From a virus, in IMG/VR virus record IMGVR_UViG_3300036845_000049, positions 1-64,000 of that record: a stretch of DNA of 64,000 bases, one strand, 5' to 3'. Positions 1 through 10,617 of the stretch are shown in pieces (within the stretch, counting starts at the first letter, position 1; each line of letters starts with the position of its first letter). The notes beneath the pieces are model-generated. The model saw only the letters and a program-made list of their open reading frames with translations. It did not search any database and was not told the origin of the DNA. Position numbers and translations under genes: made by a program.

Positions 1-67
1 CGAGGTTACGTTCGCCAACTCCTGCCGGTAATCATAAGCGTCCTGCTTGTTGGCGAACGTAACCTCG
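1..67. repeat. Perfect 18-bp inverted repeat at the window edge
   Basis: Bases 1-18 are the exact reverse complement of 50-67, with a 31-nt spacer. It lies inside the giant ORF, where the arms encode unrelated peptides (EVTFAN and LANVTS in different registers). Because the left arm starts at base 1 the repeat could extend further left. A cruciform, a duplicated segment or a contig-end artefact are all possible. Confidence 0.7.
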
Positions 68-3000
68 TTATCCTTCACCGACACCGCCTTGGGGGCCTTG
101 GGTAGCTCATGCTCGGCGTTCACCACATAGTCGCCCTTGCGCGAGCCGGGGAAGTATGGGCCTTCCTGTTTCAACCTGCCACGTAGGTCGCGGAGCATTT
201 CGATGTGCGGATCGTTGTTGAACTTGTCGGCCTCGTCGCCCTCGGTCAGTTTGTCGCCACCCAATACCTTGGTGATTGCGTTGTAGCGTTCGACTTGCTT
301 AATTTCAGACGGCGTGCGGTTCGCCTCGGGCGTCTTGAGCGCTTCTTGTAGACCTTCGTTGTTGGCGAAGTTCTCCCGCAGTCCGTTGGAGAACGTTTCA
401 ATGTCAGCCTTAACGGTCTTGTGCCCCTCCTCCATCAGTGCATCGCGCAGATCACTGAACAGTGAGCGCTCCTCCTCGGTCGATTTATCAAAGTCATCGG
501 ACAGACGCTCGTGCGCTTGGATAGCCTCATGATGCTCAACGTTGCTATCGATGCCAAACTTACCCTTAGGGTTAGGTTTGATGTATTCGTTACGTCCGAC
601 GCCTAACGCTTCATCGGGATGCACGTTGAAGTTAGCGCTCTCACTCAACAGAGTGACCAATCGATCTAACCCATTAGGGTTAGTTCGCTTCAGGTTCATC
701 ATGCGCTGCATCAAGGGATCGTGCGCTTGCAGCGCATTCTGGATCATCTTCTCTTGCTTGAGTAGGCCCTCCTGCGCACGGCGCATAGGGTTTGCCTCGA
801 TCTTGTCGCCAAACATATGCTCGTTGTCTATGCGTAACGCATCCGTCGCGGAGGCTTTGGCTTTCGCGTTAAACCATTTCTGTTCTGAGTTGGTCCTAAC
901 TGCTTGAGCAGCGTCACTGTTCCAGAACGATGACGGCTTAACGGCGGCCTCCTGCGCGTCATTAGCCCGTTCATGTATTGCTTCCTCTGGCTCCATCTTT
1001 TGGAACTTAAGTCCAAGTGAGCGCGCCCCGGCCTCCATAGCCATGCCGGGGTCTTTCTTCCACATGGCTTTCTCGGACAGCGCCATCGCTGCCTCGACAG
1101 CGCCCACGTCGCGCGGGCCTAACCCTAGCGCCCTACGGATGATGTTAAGCGCAGCCTCCCACATGGTGGCTTTGCGCCACTTCGGTATGCCGATATCGCG
1201 CGCCAATTCAGGACTAACCTTCTCACCCTTGAACTGATCCTGTAGCTTGTTGTCGGTCATCAAGCGAGTGAGAAATTCTTCCGCGTCTCCCTTGACGCCC
1301 ATCTCATCTTGCAAGCGCCCCATCAATGACTTAAGTTCGGAGTCCTTCAACCCCTCACTGGTCGCCGCGTGGAACCCCTCATGCAGCACCGTGTCATGGG
1401 TCATCTTGTCGGCGTTCAGGAGAATATGATTTTCGTTCGGATCATACAGTCCGCGTACCCGCTCACCCGTCTTAAGCATGTCGTCATGCGATACATAGTA
1501 TGTTGACTTGTCACCTGCACGTCGGTCAATGGCGTCCGTAAGGCGGTCCATCATAGGCCGCATCTCAGGGGAGTAGTTTTTATTATCGTAATGCTCGTCT
1601 AGCGCGTCACTGAGCGTGGTAGATCGCTGCGCCTCCACACCAACCGGGTTACCCTCAGAGTTAGTCACCATGACATGATGCGGCTCGTCCTCCAACTCCT
1701 GCCGTTTGATGGCGCGGCTTTTCTTCACCGCCGTCTGGAAGCCTACCGCCGCCTTGGGAGCTTTATCCTCAGTTCGGGCCGCTTCACGCATTGCCTCACT
1801 CTCCGCGCGGCGCTCAGCCATGCGTTGGGCTTGTCGTTCTGCATCGGTTGGACCGGCAAGAGAAACGTGTTCTTCCTCTCCCCCTGCCGCTGCGTGTTCG
1901 GTCGGCGTTTCTTCGTAGGCCGCCTCTGCGCGTGCTTCTTCTGGCGCTTCTTGCGGCTTGCCTTCTTCATCAACCGCTCCACCTTTAGCACGTACGCCCT
2001 CCGCGCCCCCCTCCAACCCAACCGATCCTGTGCCAAGCGCGCCCTCGTTACGGCGCACGGCGAACGCCTCTTGCCCACGGCCAGTATCGATCAGGTGTTC
2101 GCGATCTAGGAACCGTGCGTAGGCTTCTGGCTTGGGGTACTTAGTTGCAGTCAGGTCCGCCGCTTCCCTGAGTTTTAGCATCGCGTCGTTATGAGGGTGC
2201 CCCTCGGGGAACGTATCGGGAATTTTAATGCCCGCCGCCTTCGCCTCGTTAACCATCGCCTTGGCGCGACTATATTCGTCATTGCGCCAATTGGGAGTAG
2301 GTTCTTGACGCGGATACTTGTCTACAATCCGCTGCGCGCCTATGTTATCGTTGGCGACCTTCGCCTGATCGACTTTCGCTGTATGGACCCGGCCCTTAAC
2401 GCCAGCCTCTTGCGCTGCTGCGGCTTGTTTAGCAGCTTCCTTCGCCCTAAGCTGATCCTGCACGGAGCGCGCAGCCTGCGCCTCTTGGAATGCAGCCTCG
2501 TTTCGCGCACGAACGCTCGCTTCATCCTGCGCCTCTAGGATACGCCCGGTTGGTGGGGCCGCCTTACCCAGTGGGTTAGCAACCTCCGGTTGTACAACCT
2601 GACGAGGTTGTGCAATCTCTGCTTGTCTAGCCGCTACAACGTCCTCCGGGCGCTCCACGCTGACCACGTTGCCGGGGGTCTTGCTAGCCTCTAGGTCCGC
2701 GACTTGGGCCGGGGCAGTCGTCTCTGTGCCCGCCGCCGCCTTGGCTTCGGCCCCGGCTGGGGTGCGCTCGGTCACTGCTACAGGCGTCTCGCCCTCTGCA
2801 ACCCTGGATAGCGCTTCATCCTTGGACACAGGGCCAAGTTGCAAGGCTTCGTTAAGCCGGTCGGTTTTGGCGTAATCCCGTATCTTGGCTACACTCAGAC
2901 CGCTCGGCCCATTCTTGTCGAATTGAACGATGCGCCCATCAGGGAGCTTGACCTGCCCAAACGCCTTTTTATCAACAATATCAATAGGTTGCGACCCTTT

Positions 3001-4461
3001 CGGGTAGACCATCGCCTCCCGTGAGTTGCCCGGATCGAGCAGCGCGGCGTGCTGAGCGGCCAACGTCTCGGGAGTTTCCGGTACGACCGCCCCCACATCC
3101 TCGCGAGGCGGGGCAGGGACCGGGGTAGGACCGACTTCCGTGGGTGGCTGGGGGGGTGATGGCTCCCCGGTTGTATCGCCTGCTGGCGGTGCCTCCCTGC
3201 CCGTTTCTGAAGGGGGTGGGGTAGGTTGTACAACCGGAGGTTGTTCTACAGAGGGAGTTGGTGGTTCACTTACCCTCGGGGTAACTGGCTCGGGATTTAG
3301 AGCCGACGTTTCAGCAGGGCCAACCCCTTTATTCTCAGCCGTTGGGGGCGGTGGGCTAGTGTCAACCACTGGCGTTGCGGTAGCGGTCTTAGTTCCGGGC
3401 GCATCTGGGTCCAGTGAATATCCGCCAGTTGTGCTGCCCGACACACCCGACTTTTGCGTCATATCAACAGGCTTGCGGTAGTTCCGATCTGATCGTGTCG
3501 GCTCGGCGCTTACACCGCCCTCAGGCAGGCGTGTCTTACCATGGAATGCACCACCTGCCAAGCCGACACCCGCGCCGAATAGCCCTTGCCCGACACCAGC
3601 GGTTAATAACTCATCGGGGGTTGCTTCCTCGCCTATCCCTTCTTTTGCCTGCTCATGGCCAGTGACGGCGGTTTGCACCGCCCCCAGCGGACCCATCTCT
3701 GCCGCGCCACGACCGGCACCAACAACGGCGTTCGCCCCCCTGCCAGTTACTCTACGGGTAAGGAAGTTGCTGCCGCCCAGCGCCGCATCTTCGGCGGGGC
3801 CAACACCCAACTTCGCGATACCGGTAAGCTCTACGCCGCCAGCCGCACCAAGCGCGCCGCCTATGAGCGCGGACGGGACGCCGACATTGAGCGCTGTGTC
3901 TTGCCCCAATTTAGTCTTAGCTTGTTCCTCAGTCATCCCCGACTGACGGTAATCCCGGTAGGTCGGGTTCTTATCCATCAGATCGATATCGTTGGTATTT
4001 TGGATCGCTTCCTTGTTCTCGCTAATGGCGCTGCCGCCACTGATCGCCGCGCCTGCGGCTGCGGACAGGGGTAGCCCAACTCCCGGTATGAGCGCGGGAG
4101 CAACCATTGCCGCCGTAGGGGCCGCTTGCTCTGCGATATAGACCGGCCAAGTCTGCTCGGCACCCGGCGTCATCGCCCCACGGCTCGCCGTCGCCGACTG
4201 CCGCTCGGCTTCTGCTTCCTCGGTCTGTCCAGTGACTTCGGCTAGGGGTGCGCCAACGCCGCCATGGAAACCCGCCGCCAGACCATGACCGATATCGGCT
4301 GCGTGCCAGTCTGGCGCATGGGTATATGGAGTATATCCACCACTCTCCCCCGTGCCGAAAGACCCAACCAACGGGTCATCGGTAGACGACGCGGCGACGC
4401 TCGTATCCGTGGCACCGCCGAAGTGCCCAACTAGCGGATCATCTGTTTGCAGATCAGCCAT
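1..4461 (-). CDS. Giant virion-associated polyvalent protein, partial (C-terminus beyond window)
   Basis: The frame is open from an ATG at 4461 to base 1, giving 1487 residues with no stop. The N-terminus repeats a DDPLVGxFG motif and carries Gly/Ala-rich hydrophobic stretches (about residues 115-140 and 195-220). A long Pro/Glu/Thr-rich linker and an Ala/Glu/Arg-rich helical region follow. Near residue 1025 is LHEGFHA, an HExxH zinc-metallopeptidase motif. The start overlaps the stop of the upstream virion gene by 8 nt (ATGGCTGA). Giant multidomain proteins of this kind in podoviruses are usually packaged and injected. That role and any peptidase activity are inference. The leftward gene entering at the right edge (62757-64000) may be its C-terminal part. 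Confidence 0.8.
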   Translation of the reverse strand, partial: MADLQTDDPLVGHFGGATDTSVAASSTDDPLVGSFGTGESGGYTPYTHAPDWHAADIGHGLAAGFHGGVGAPLAEVTGQTEEAEAERQSATASRGAMTPGAEQTWPVYIAEQAAPTAAMVAPALIPGVGLPLSAAAGAAISGGSAISENKEAIQNTNDIDLMDKNPTYRDYRQSGMTEEQAKTKLGQDTALNVGVPSALIGGALGAAGGVELTGIAKLGVGPAEDAALGGSNFLTRRVTGRGANAVVGAGRGAAEMGPLGAVQTAVTGHEQAKEGIGEEATPDELLTAGVGQGLFGAGVGLAGGAFHGKTRLPEGGVSAEPTRSDRNYRKPVDMTQKSGVSGSTTGGYSLDPDAPGTKTATATPVVDTSPPPPTAENKGVGPAETSALNPEPVTPRVSEPPTPSVEQPPVVQPTPPPSETGREAPPAGDTTGEPSPPQPPTEVGPTPVPAPPREDVGAVVPETPETLAAQHAALLDPGNSREAMVYPKGSQPIDIVDKKAFGQVKLPDGRIVQFDKNGPSGLSVAKIRDYAKTDRLNEALQLGPVSKDEALSRVAEGETPVAVTERTPAGAEAKAAAGTETTAPAQVADLEASKTPGNVVSVERPEDVVAARQAEIAQPRQVVQPEVANPLGKAAPPTGRILEAQDEASVRARNEAAFQEAQAARSVQDQLRAKEAAKQAAAAQEAGVKGRVHTAKVDQAKVANDNIGAQRIVDKYPRQEPTPNWRNDEYSRAKAMVNEAKAAGIKIPDTFPEGHPHNDAMLKLREAADLTATKYPKPEAYARFLDREHLIDTGRGQEAFAVRRNEGALGTGSVGLEGGAEGVRAKGGAVDEEGKPQEAPEEARAEAAYEETPTEHAAAGGEEEHVSLAGPTDAERQAQRMAERRAESEAMREAARTEDKAPKAAVGFQTAVKKSRAIKRQELEDEPHHVMVTNSEGNPVGVEAQRSTTLSDALDEHYDNKNYSPEMRPMMDRLTDAIDRRAGDKSTYYVSHDDMLKTGERVRGLYDPNENHILLNADKMTHDTVLHEGFHAATSEGLKDSELKSLMGRLQDEMGVKGDAEEFLTRLMTDNKLQDQFKGEKVSPELARDIGIPKWRKATMWEAALNIIRRALGLGPRDVGAVEAAMALSEKAMWKKDPGMAMEAGARSLGLKFQKMEPEEAIHERANDAQEAAVKPSSFWNSDAAQAVRTNSEQKWFNAKAKASATDALRIDNEHMFGDKIEANPMRRAQEGLLKQEKMIQNALQAHDPLMQRMMNLKRTNPNGLDRLVTLLSESANFNVHPDEALGVGRNEYIKPNPKGKFGIDSNVEHHEAIQAHERLSDDFDKSTEEERSLFSDLRDALMEEGHKTVKADIETFSNGLRENFANNEGLQEALKTPEANRTPSEIKQVERYNAITKVLGGDKLTEGDEADKFNNDPHIEMLRDLRGRLKQEGPYFPGSRKGDYVVNAEHELPKAPKAVSVKDNEVTFANKQDAYDYRQELANVTS

Positions 4462-7400
4462 AACGTTGCATCGGACTTGATGGTATTGCCCCGCCCCGCT
4501 GCCAGCCTAAAGCTTTAGAGATGGGCGTTCCTGCGGACTGCCCAGCGTTATCTGGAATAGGGGGACGGTAAGGATTATTCGCCACAGCCGCCGTATCGGC
4601 TTGGTTGCGAGTTGCTAACGTAGCTTTCGCCCTTTGCATATTGAGAACATTAGCCCAGTCATTCCTTGGTAAGACAACCGTCTCGCGTGATCCATCGCTA
4701 GGACGAGTAATCGTCACTGCATAGCGCGGACCATAGCCATCCTCTGGCACGGCGGCAGTTGTCGCCGTATAAGAGTTAAGCACGAAACCGCGCAACGCAT
4801 CAGCAATAGCTGCTGGTTCCGCATCGTGAGTATAGCGATACCCATTAACCAACGCGTTGTCCATAACCATGCGTTGGTTCCGGTCGCCAAACTCACTGTT
4901 GTAATGGTCATCACGGAATTTCTGATCAGGGTTAACAGTCCCGTCAGGCATCGTTGAGGCTTGATCCTTATAAAAGTCTGCGGGTTGCTTACCCGTAATT
5001 TTACCATTCGCGTCAGTTTGCGTCGAGAACGTTCGTTGTACATCCGTATCAGGGCGCGGCGCACGCGCAGCGTGTTCTTCCGCCGTCTTGACAGCGAGCG
5101 CCTTGGCGTCGGTATCATACTGCATACGTTTATCCGCTTCACCCTGCGTAAACGCCTCGCGTTTATTGGTTTGTTCTTGTGTAAACGTTTCGCGTTTGTT
5201 AGTCTGACCCTCAGTGAACTCCCTCCCCGCTTGGTCACGTAGGGTCTGGAACTGCTTGCTGCGAATGTCTCTGTTATCGGCTATATCCTTATTCATTGCG
5301 TCTTGGGCGCGTTTAGCCTTATCGTTGTACTGCGCCAGCGGACCCTTCTCGTAGGCTTGTATCGCTTGCGTTTGCTCCTGCCTACTCAGTCCTTGCAAAT
5401 TCGGTGGGGCTGGGCGTGCCCAGTCCTGTCCATCAATATGAATGTAACCCTCCGGAGTCTGATACCGAGAGCGTATTGTCGCTGCATCGCTAGCGTTCGT
5501 TTGCTGTTCCTGATTGTTTATCCTCGCCGCAATGCTATCGAAGCTAACATCCTGCCCATCAGGGGTAGGGGCGGTGGGGTTGGGCCGGTCGGCGGGACTA
5601 GGTGGCGGCGGTAGCCCCCCACCATGTCCAGTCGGACCTTTACCCCCTGCCCCAGTAGGCGCAGTACCGTCGGCGGTTGGCGCAGCGCTAGCGCTATCTG
5701 GTGATGCTGACGCAGTTGCGGACGCAGTTGCGGACGCTGGTGTAGGTGTTGGCGCAGTTGCAGAACTAGCTGGGGTTTCTGTTGGTGATTGATCTGTTTT
5801 ACCCACGCGGGTAACTGGCTGCAACTCGTTACCGCCAACAGCATTTGCCACCCGCGTCTCACTAGCAGTCTGCGCGTCCTCTTTACCTTGAGCAATTACA
5901 TTCTTCTGTCGGTTCGTCGCCATGTCCCTGAATGTTGGGTCGTATTTGCCCGCCTGTTCCTCCAACGCGTCCCACTGCATCTGCCCAGTGCGGCCACGGT
6001 TAGTCGCATATTGGAGTATCGCCGCTGCCGAACCTTTATGTTGCCATAGCACACGCCCATCCATGCCCTTGGCTTCCACTATCGCAGTGCCATCATCATT
6101 CAAGTGGACATGGGTCTGCCGCCCATCCGGCACTGCATCAGAGGCGTGGTTGATATTATCCACGGCCCCTTTCAAATTGCCATCATATAATTGTTTAGCA
6201 GCTTCTTCGGCAAACTTCTGCGAGGTCTGCACCGAATATTGCAGAATACTAGCAGCCATTCGGCCTGCACCCTCACTGTTACCTTGGCTGAGCATATACC
6301 GATAAGTACCCTCCATCACTGCAATCTGCCGCTCAGCATCATTAAGCGAGTGGTTAGGATCAATCGTATTGGCTATCTCGTTATGAATACTAGCGTCCAT
6401 ATCGCCAACATTTTTCCCCTGCACAAACCCCTGCCGGTTCCCCTGCGTCTGTGGATCACGAGCGATAGCCGGTGCGGCCTGCGCCCCACCAATACCAAGG
6501 TGATCCCCTAGCCAATGAAGTCCATCACCAATCGCGCTAATCAAACCCTTCGATGGGTTGCCCTGCCCGTCACTAATCTCAGGCGTAATTGGCGAAACAC
6601 TGGATGGACCGGCTTGACTGGGCGCAGGTGTTTGGTAGTCCGCCGGAGTGTAGTATCCATCTTGAGCCATTGATGGCGGTGCATTCGCCGCTGCGTCACG
6701 TTGATCTAGCAGCGCAGTCGTCATCTGGTCGTCGCCAGCCGTCTGCCTTTCCTCACTATAATCGGGAGCCGTATCACCAGCAGATACGTCACCGCCATCA
6801 TCGAACGCAACCGATCCGCCCCTAGCCATCGGCAGGGAGGGGATTGCCCCTGCGCCGAAAGTTGGCGCTGACGTTTGGCTGACGCCCTTGCCCACGGGTG
6901 CGCCTGCGGCTGCATAGGTCGCCGGGTTGTAGTATATGGGAGGGATCGCGCCGCCGCCAGTTGCACCGGGGGGGGCGCCAGCCACGGAGGGGCTAACCCC
7001 GCCGCCATCGTCGTATCGGTTTACCCTGCGGGTAATTGGGCCGCCCTTGCGAGACAGGATTTGGGTGGTTTGATCTTTTGGGTCAGTGCTATAGTTCGTA
7101 CTGCCGGAACTATCGGTGGCAGACCCAGTGCCAGTCGTGGCGATATTATTGGGGTCATAGGTCTTAGCCAGTGTGCCGGTTGTCGGCACGCCGGGAATGC
7201 CAGTCGTCGTAGTGCTGGTCGGGTCAATACCAGTTATATCCACCTGAGGGGTGGTGATAGTCTGCGCCGAGGCACCGGGTTCGTTAAGAGGCGTAGGCGC
7301 GGCAGGCGTGGTAGTAGGCCAAACGGCATTGGGCATCAGCGAAAGCTGGCTAGCCGGATAAGTTGGATTAATCCCTTGAGCGTTTAGCGCAGCCGTTCCT

Positions 7401-10400
7401 TGGTTCGTTCCAGCCCAAGCTTTACTTTGTTGGTCAGCCCATGCTTGCTGATTGGGCGCAAGTTGGGCGTAGGGCGTACCCATCCACCCGCCGGTCGCCG
7501 TAGGCCCGTTGTAGGTGCCCCCCCAAATCGCGTTCATTACCGCTGTAGCGCCAGCGGGGTTAGTCGTCAATCCACCACCGGTGGCAAACGCAGTCGCAGG
7601 AATAGCCCCACCAGCGGCGAACCGCTTGATCGGCCCACCCTTGCGGGACAGGATTTGCTTCGTGGTGTCCTTATCGTCAACACTATAATTCGTACTACCT
7701 GAACTATCGGTGGCGGACCCACTGCCGGTCGTGCCGATCACGTTGGGGTCGTACGAGTTCGCCGTAATGACGTTCGATACACCGGGGGTGCCGGTCGTCG
7801 TAGTCGAAGTCGGGTCCGTCACCGTCGTACTAGTGGGATAATTCGTGATGTTCTGCACCGATGGCGGGTTGACGATTGTCGGCGAAGGCGTAGCCGCCGC
7901 AGGCGCAGCCGCCGCCGCAGCCGCTGGCGTAGTGGGGTAAGAAGCTGGGTTGTAGTACCAACTCGCCCTCCCCCCTCCCGCTATCTCGTTAGCGTTTTGT
8001 TCGTTATACCATTGTTGCTGGGCTGGCGTGAGCGCGTTGATATCAGCGGTTGTTCCCGGCCCACTCATAGTGGCAGCAAGCCCACCAGTGGACGTTGGCT
8101 GGGCCGCAAGCCATTGCGCCGAGTTCCAAGGCTGATACCCTAGTTGCGAGTTCGCATATGCGCCTACACTAGATAACCCACCCATCGACGGCTGTACCGT
8201 CGTAGGCGCAGGACTTCCCACCGGCCCTTGGTATGTCGTATAGGGGGTAGGCGAAGTGGTCGGTTGCCAACTGGTAAGCTGCACGCCGCCAGCGCCAGCA
8301 TAAGCCATTGTCGGGCGAGAAGGGAGCGCCCCACCCTTGGCAAGACTTACCCGCTGGGTAATTGGGCCACCCTTCGCCGCGCCAAGCTGCATACCCAGCG
8401 TCATATCGTCCATATTGGGCGCACCCACCGCGAAGTCTTGGTCATCCGGTCGGCGCATAGCCACCGGAGGAGGCGGGGGTGCTGGCGTTGGCGCAGCTTG
8501 CGACACTGGTGGGTTCGGCCCCCACAAGTGAGAAAGATCAATCGCCGTCATCTGCCTAGGCTGACCGCGAACATTTGGACCTTGGTTAGGCGCATCGATC
8601 TGAACAAAACGCGGGTCTTGTGCTGGCGTGGCGGGGATTGCACGCGTTGCGCTTACCGGCGTTGCATCGGGTGATGGTTTATTGGCTTCCACTGAAGGAG
8701 AACGTGCGGTCAGATCGGGCCGCGCGCCATCGTCCGCTCGTGTTGCCGGACCCATTGGCAACGTCGTACGCCCACCACCTTCCGGCCCCATCTGTGGGGT
8801 TGGAGGCTCAGGCACCGACGATGGTGTTGGGCCAACGTTAGGCGGTGCGCCCGTGCGTTGTGGCGGCCCCATTACTGGCCGGTCAGGCACGGACGAGGGC
8901 GTCATGCCGACGTTGGGCGGCGCGCCCGTACGTTGCGGCGGCCCTAAATCAGGCCGCTCCGGTATCCCTAGCTGACGACCGCGTGCAGCAATCGATGGCT
9001 CATTGCCCAACGTACTGTCGTCAATCGGTGCAGCTTCGACCGGAACGCGGGTGTCACTTTGATCGCTAGTGTTCCGCTGCATGTCGCGAGCGCGCGCCGC
9101 TATCGATGTTTCATTGAACGGCGTATCGTCAGTATCGGAAGGCTTAGCGTCGGGTGCTGCACGATGCTCCGCTAATGTTCTTGCCGCCTTCTCTGCGCCT
9201 GCCTCAGTAACACCATCCGCAGGTCCCGCCACTTGATAGGGGGTATGCAAAACTGGTGGCCCTTCGGGAGCCGCTTGAGCAACTTTATCCTTATTCGGTC
9301 CTTTCGTTGGTGTCTTAGCCGTCGTCGTGGGGGAGGCCAATTCAAAGTGCGGCTTATCCGGGTGCCGCCAGTCATCACCCGCGTTAAGTTTGACGCCTTC
9401 TTCCTTGGCGGCGGTTTTAATCGCGGCGGTGACCTTCGACTGCGCGGCGGGATCGAATGTAACCCGGTTATTACCATCAAGCGCCCATAAGTCGGCAGCG
9501 TTGCCCTTCATATGAACAGACGCGTCCCCGCCATCCTTAGAGCCGACTTGTGACCACCCTACGCTCTTAGCCCAGTCCTGATCGACAGCGGAGCGCTTGC
9601 CATTACCCAGCACGAACTTCAAGTCTGGGTTATCAGCGCGAGCGCGGGCGATAACCTTCTGCATATCGGGATTGATCTGCTTGAGGTTCGCCGCCTCATT
9701 GCCGACTGGATCGGGGTTCCAGCGGGTAAACATTGGTAGTTGATCACGGCCCTTGTCATCCTTGACAGGGATGTTGGCGTAGACGCCATTCGGGCCAGTG
9801 TTTGCGCCACCGCCCTTATCAACTGTTTGTTGGTAACCATCAGTGTTCATCGTAGCAGATTTCACTGATGGCGAAGCGGCGGCGGTGCGCGTAGCTGTGT
9901 CGCCGCCATGCACCGTCGCATACACGCTAGACGTGGGTGTACTGTTCAGTAATACGTCACTGCGCCCACCGCTCTCCTTATAGCCCCCGGCGCGCTCGAA
10001 ATGCATCGCCGCGTAAGAGCCTTCCTCTGGTGACGCGGCGTTCTTAAATTGCTCCTTCGCCCGCGCCTGTTCAGGCGCATCCAAATCTGCGCCAGCGTAA
10101 TATTTCAATTGATCGTCAAAGTTGGTATTGCCCGCAATCGGCGTCTTTCGGTCCCCCAACCATTGGGCGATGCCGAATGCTTTTGAGCTTGGGTTGACCG
10201 AAGTCGGCCCATCCGGTGCTTCCCGCGTCATACGCGCAACCGCACCCGCCGCGCCATACTCGGAAAACTTGCCGCTGTCCATTAAAACATTATAGGCATG
10301 CTGTTGGTTTTCCGGCGTCCAGAATTTACCCGATACTCCACCGCCATAACCGCCACCACCACCACCACCACCACTGCCGCCCTTATCCCAATCCCTCCCT

Positions 10401-10600
10401 GCTGCCTGCCCAGCAGCAATCTCTGCGGGGGTCAGTCCTTTGTTACGCCCAAGCCCACGGTTTGCCCATAATGCTTCCTGCGCAGCGTAATGTTTATTCA
10501 GCGCGTCATAATGCTGCTGCATTAGATACAGCTTCATCATCTCAGTAAATGACTTCGCGAAGCCGCCCGCGAATGCCCCAAAATGCTTGCTGTTAGCCAT
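4454..10600 (-). CDS. Internal/ejection virion protein with lysozyme and M15 peptidase domains (2048 aa)
   Basis: After a helical N-terminus and a poly-Gly linker, residues about 92-215 look like a phage tail lysozyme (Phage_lysozyme2-like; AFGIAQWLGDRK, then a conserved AAMHFERAGG). Residues about 300-424 look like an M15/VanY-type peptidase with the SxHxxGxAxD motif (H363, D370) and a second His in KPHFEL (H418). Such a pair could cleave peptidoglycan glycan and peptide bonds during DNA entry. The middle is Pro/Ser/Thr-rich with recurring KGGAIP-like motifs and a long internal duplication. Near the end is a charged repeat (QTNKRETFTQ, QTNKREAFTQ). It starts 18 nt below the stop of the preceding virion gene and overlaps the next gene by 8 nt. 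Virion location is inferred from context. Confidence 0.8.
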   Translation of the reverse strand: MANSKHFGAFAGGFAKSFTEMMKLYLMQQHYDALNKHYAAQEALWANRGLGRNKGLTPAEIAAGQAAGRDWDKGGSGGGGGGGGYGGGVSGKFWTPENQQHAYNVLMDSGKFSEYGAAGAVARMTREAPDGPTSVNPSSKAFGIAQWLGDRKTPIAGNTNFDDQLKYYAGADLDAPEQARAKEQFKNAASPEEGSYAAMHFERAGGYKESGGRSDVLLNSTPTSSVYATVHGGDTATRTAAASPSVKSATMNTDGYQQTVDKGGGANTGPNGVYANIPVKDDKGRDQLPMFTRWNPDPVGNEAANLKQINPDMQKVIARARADNPDLKFVLGNGKRSAVDQDWAKSVGWSQVGSKDGGDASVHMKGNAADLWALDGNNRVTFDPAAQSKVTAAIKTAAKEEGVKLNAGDDWRHPDKPHFELASPTTTAKTPTKGPNKDKVAQAAPEGPPVLHTPYQVAGPADGVTEAGAEKAARTLAEHRAAPDAKPSDTDDTPFNETSIAARARDMQRNTSDQSDTRVPVEAAPIDDSTLGNEPSIAARGRQLGIPERPDLGPPQRTGAPPNVGMTPSSVPDRPVMGPPQRTGAPPNVGPTPSSVPEPPTPQMGPEGGGRTTLPMGPATRADDGARPDLTARSPSVEANKPSPDATPVSATRAIPATPAQDPRFVQIDAPNQGPNVRGQPRQMTAIDLSHLWGPNPPVSQAAPTPAPPPPPVAMRRPDDQDFAVGAPNMDDMTLGMQLGAAKGGPITQRVSLAKGGALPSRPTMAYAGAGGVQLTSWQPTTSPTPYTTYQGPVGSPAPTTVQPSMGGLSSVGAYANSQLGYQPWNSAQWLAAQPTSTGGLAATMSGPGTTADINALTPAQQQWYNEQNANEIAGGGRASWYYNPASYPTTPAAAAAAAPAAATPSPTIVNPPSVQNITNYPTSTTVTDPTSTTTTGTPGVSNVITANSYDPNVIGTTGSGSATDSSGSTNYSVDDKDTTKQILSRKGGPIKRFAAGGAIPATAFATGGGLTTNPAGATAVMNAIWGGTYNGPTATGGWMGTPYAQLAPNQQAWADQQSKAWAGTNQGTAALNAQGINPTYPASQLSLMPNAVWPTTTPAAPTPLNEPGASAQTITTPQVDITGIDPTSTTTTGIPGVPTTGTLAKTYDPNNIATTGTGSATDSSGSTNYSTDPKDQTTQILSRKGGPITRRVNRYDDGGGVSPSVAGAPPGATGGGAIPPIYYNPATYAAAGAPVGKGVSQTSAPTFGAGAIPSLPMARGGSVAFDDGGDVSAGDTAPDYSEERQTAGDDQMTTALLDQRDAAANAPPSMAQDGYYTPADYQTPAPSQAGPSSVSPITPEISDGQGNPSKGLISAIGDGLHWLGDHLGIGGAQAAPAIARDPQTQGNRQGFVQGKNVGDMDASIHNEIANTIDPNHSLNDAERQIAVMEGTYRYMLSQGNSEGAGRMAASILQYSVQTSQKFAEEAAKQLYDGNLKGAVDNINHASDAVPDGRQTHVHLNDDGTAIVEAKGMDGRVLWQHKGSAAAILQYATNRGRTGQMQWDALEEQAGKYDPTFRDMATNRQKNVIAQGKEDAQTASETRVANAVGGNELQPVTRVGKTDQSPTETPASSATAPTPTPASATASATASASPDSASAAPTADGTAPTGAGGKGPTGHGGGLPPPPSPADRPNPTAPTPDGQDVSFDSIAARINNQEQQTNASDAATIRSRYQTPEGYIHIDGQDWARPAPPNLQGLSRQEQTQAIQAYEKGPLAQYNDKAKRAQDAMNKDIADNRDIRSKQFQTLRDQAGREFTEGQTNKRETFTQEQTNKREAFTQGEADKRMQYDTDAKALAVKTAEEHAARAPRPDTDVQRTFSTQTDANGKITGKQPADFYKDQASTMPDGTVNPDQKFRDDHYNSEFGDRNQRMVMDNALVNGYRYTHDAEPAAIADALRGFVLNSYTATTAAVPEDGYGPRYAVTITRPSDGSRETVVLPRNDWANVLNMQRAKATLATRNQADTAAVANNPYRPPIPDNAGQSAGTPISKALGWQRGGAIPSSPMQRYG
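7036..7818 (-). repeat. Internal duplication in the 2048-aa virion gene
   Basis: Two blocks of about 190 bp (roughly 7036-7225 and 7628-7818) are similar at DNA and protein level. Both encode DPTSTTTTG..., a linker with YDPN, GSATDSSGSTNYS and QILSRKGGPI followed by a basic tail. The sequence between them also has shared Ala/Thr/Pro character. This looks like tandem duplication of a roughly 200-residue linker module. Confidence 0.7.
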
Positions 10601-10617
10601 CTAACTTACTCTAAGGG

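Noticed and set aside
314-4163. Plus-strand ORFs across the left 4 kb and throughout the structural arm
   Set aside because: They lie opposite one long continuous minus-strand frame with proper protein composition; the plus frames are Arg/Pro/Ser-rich noise.
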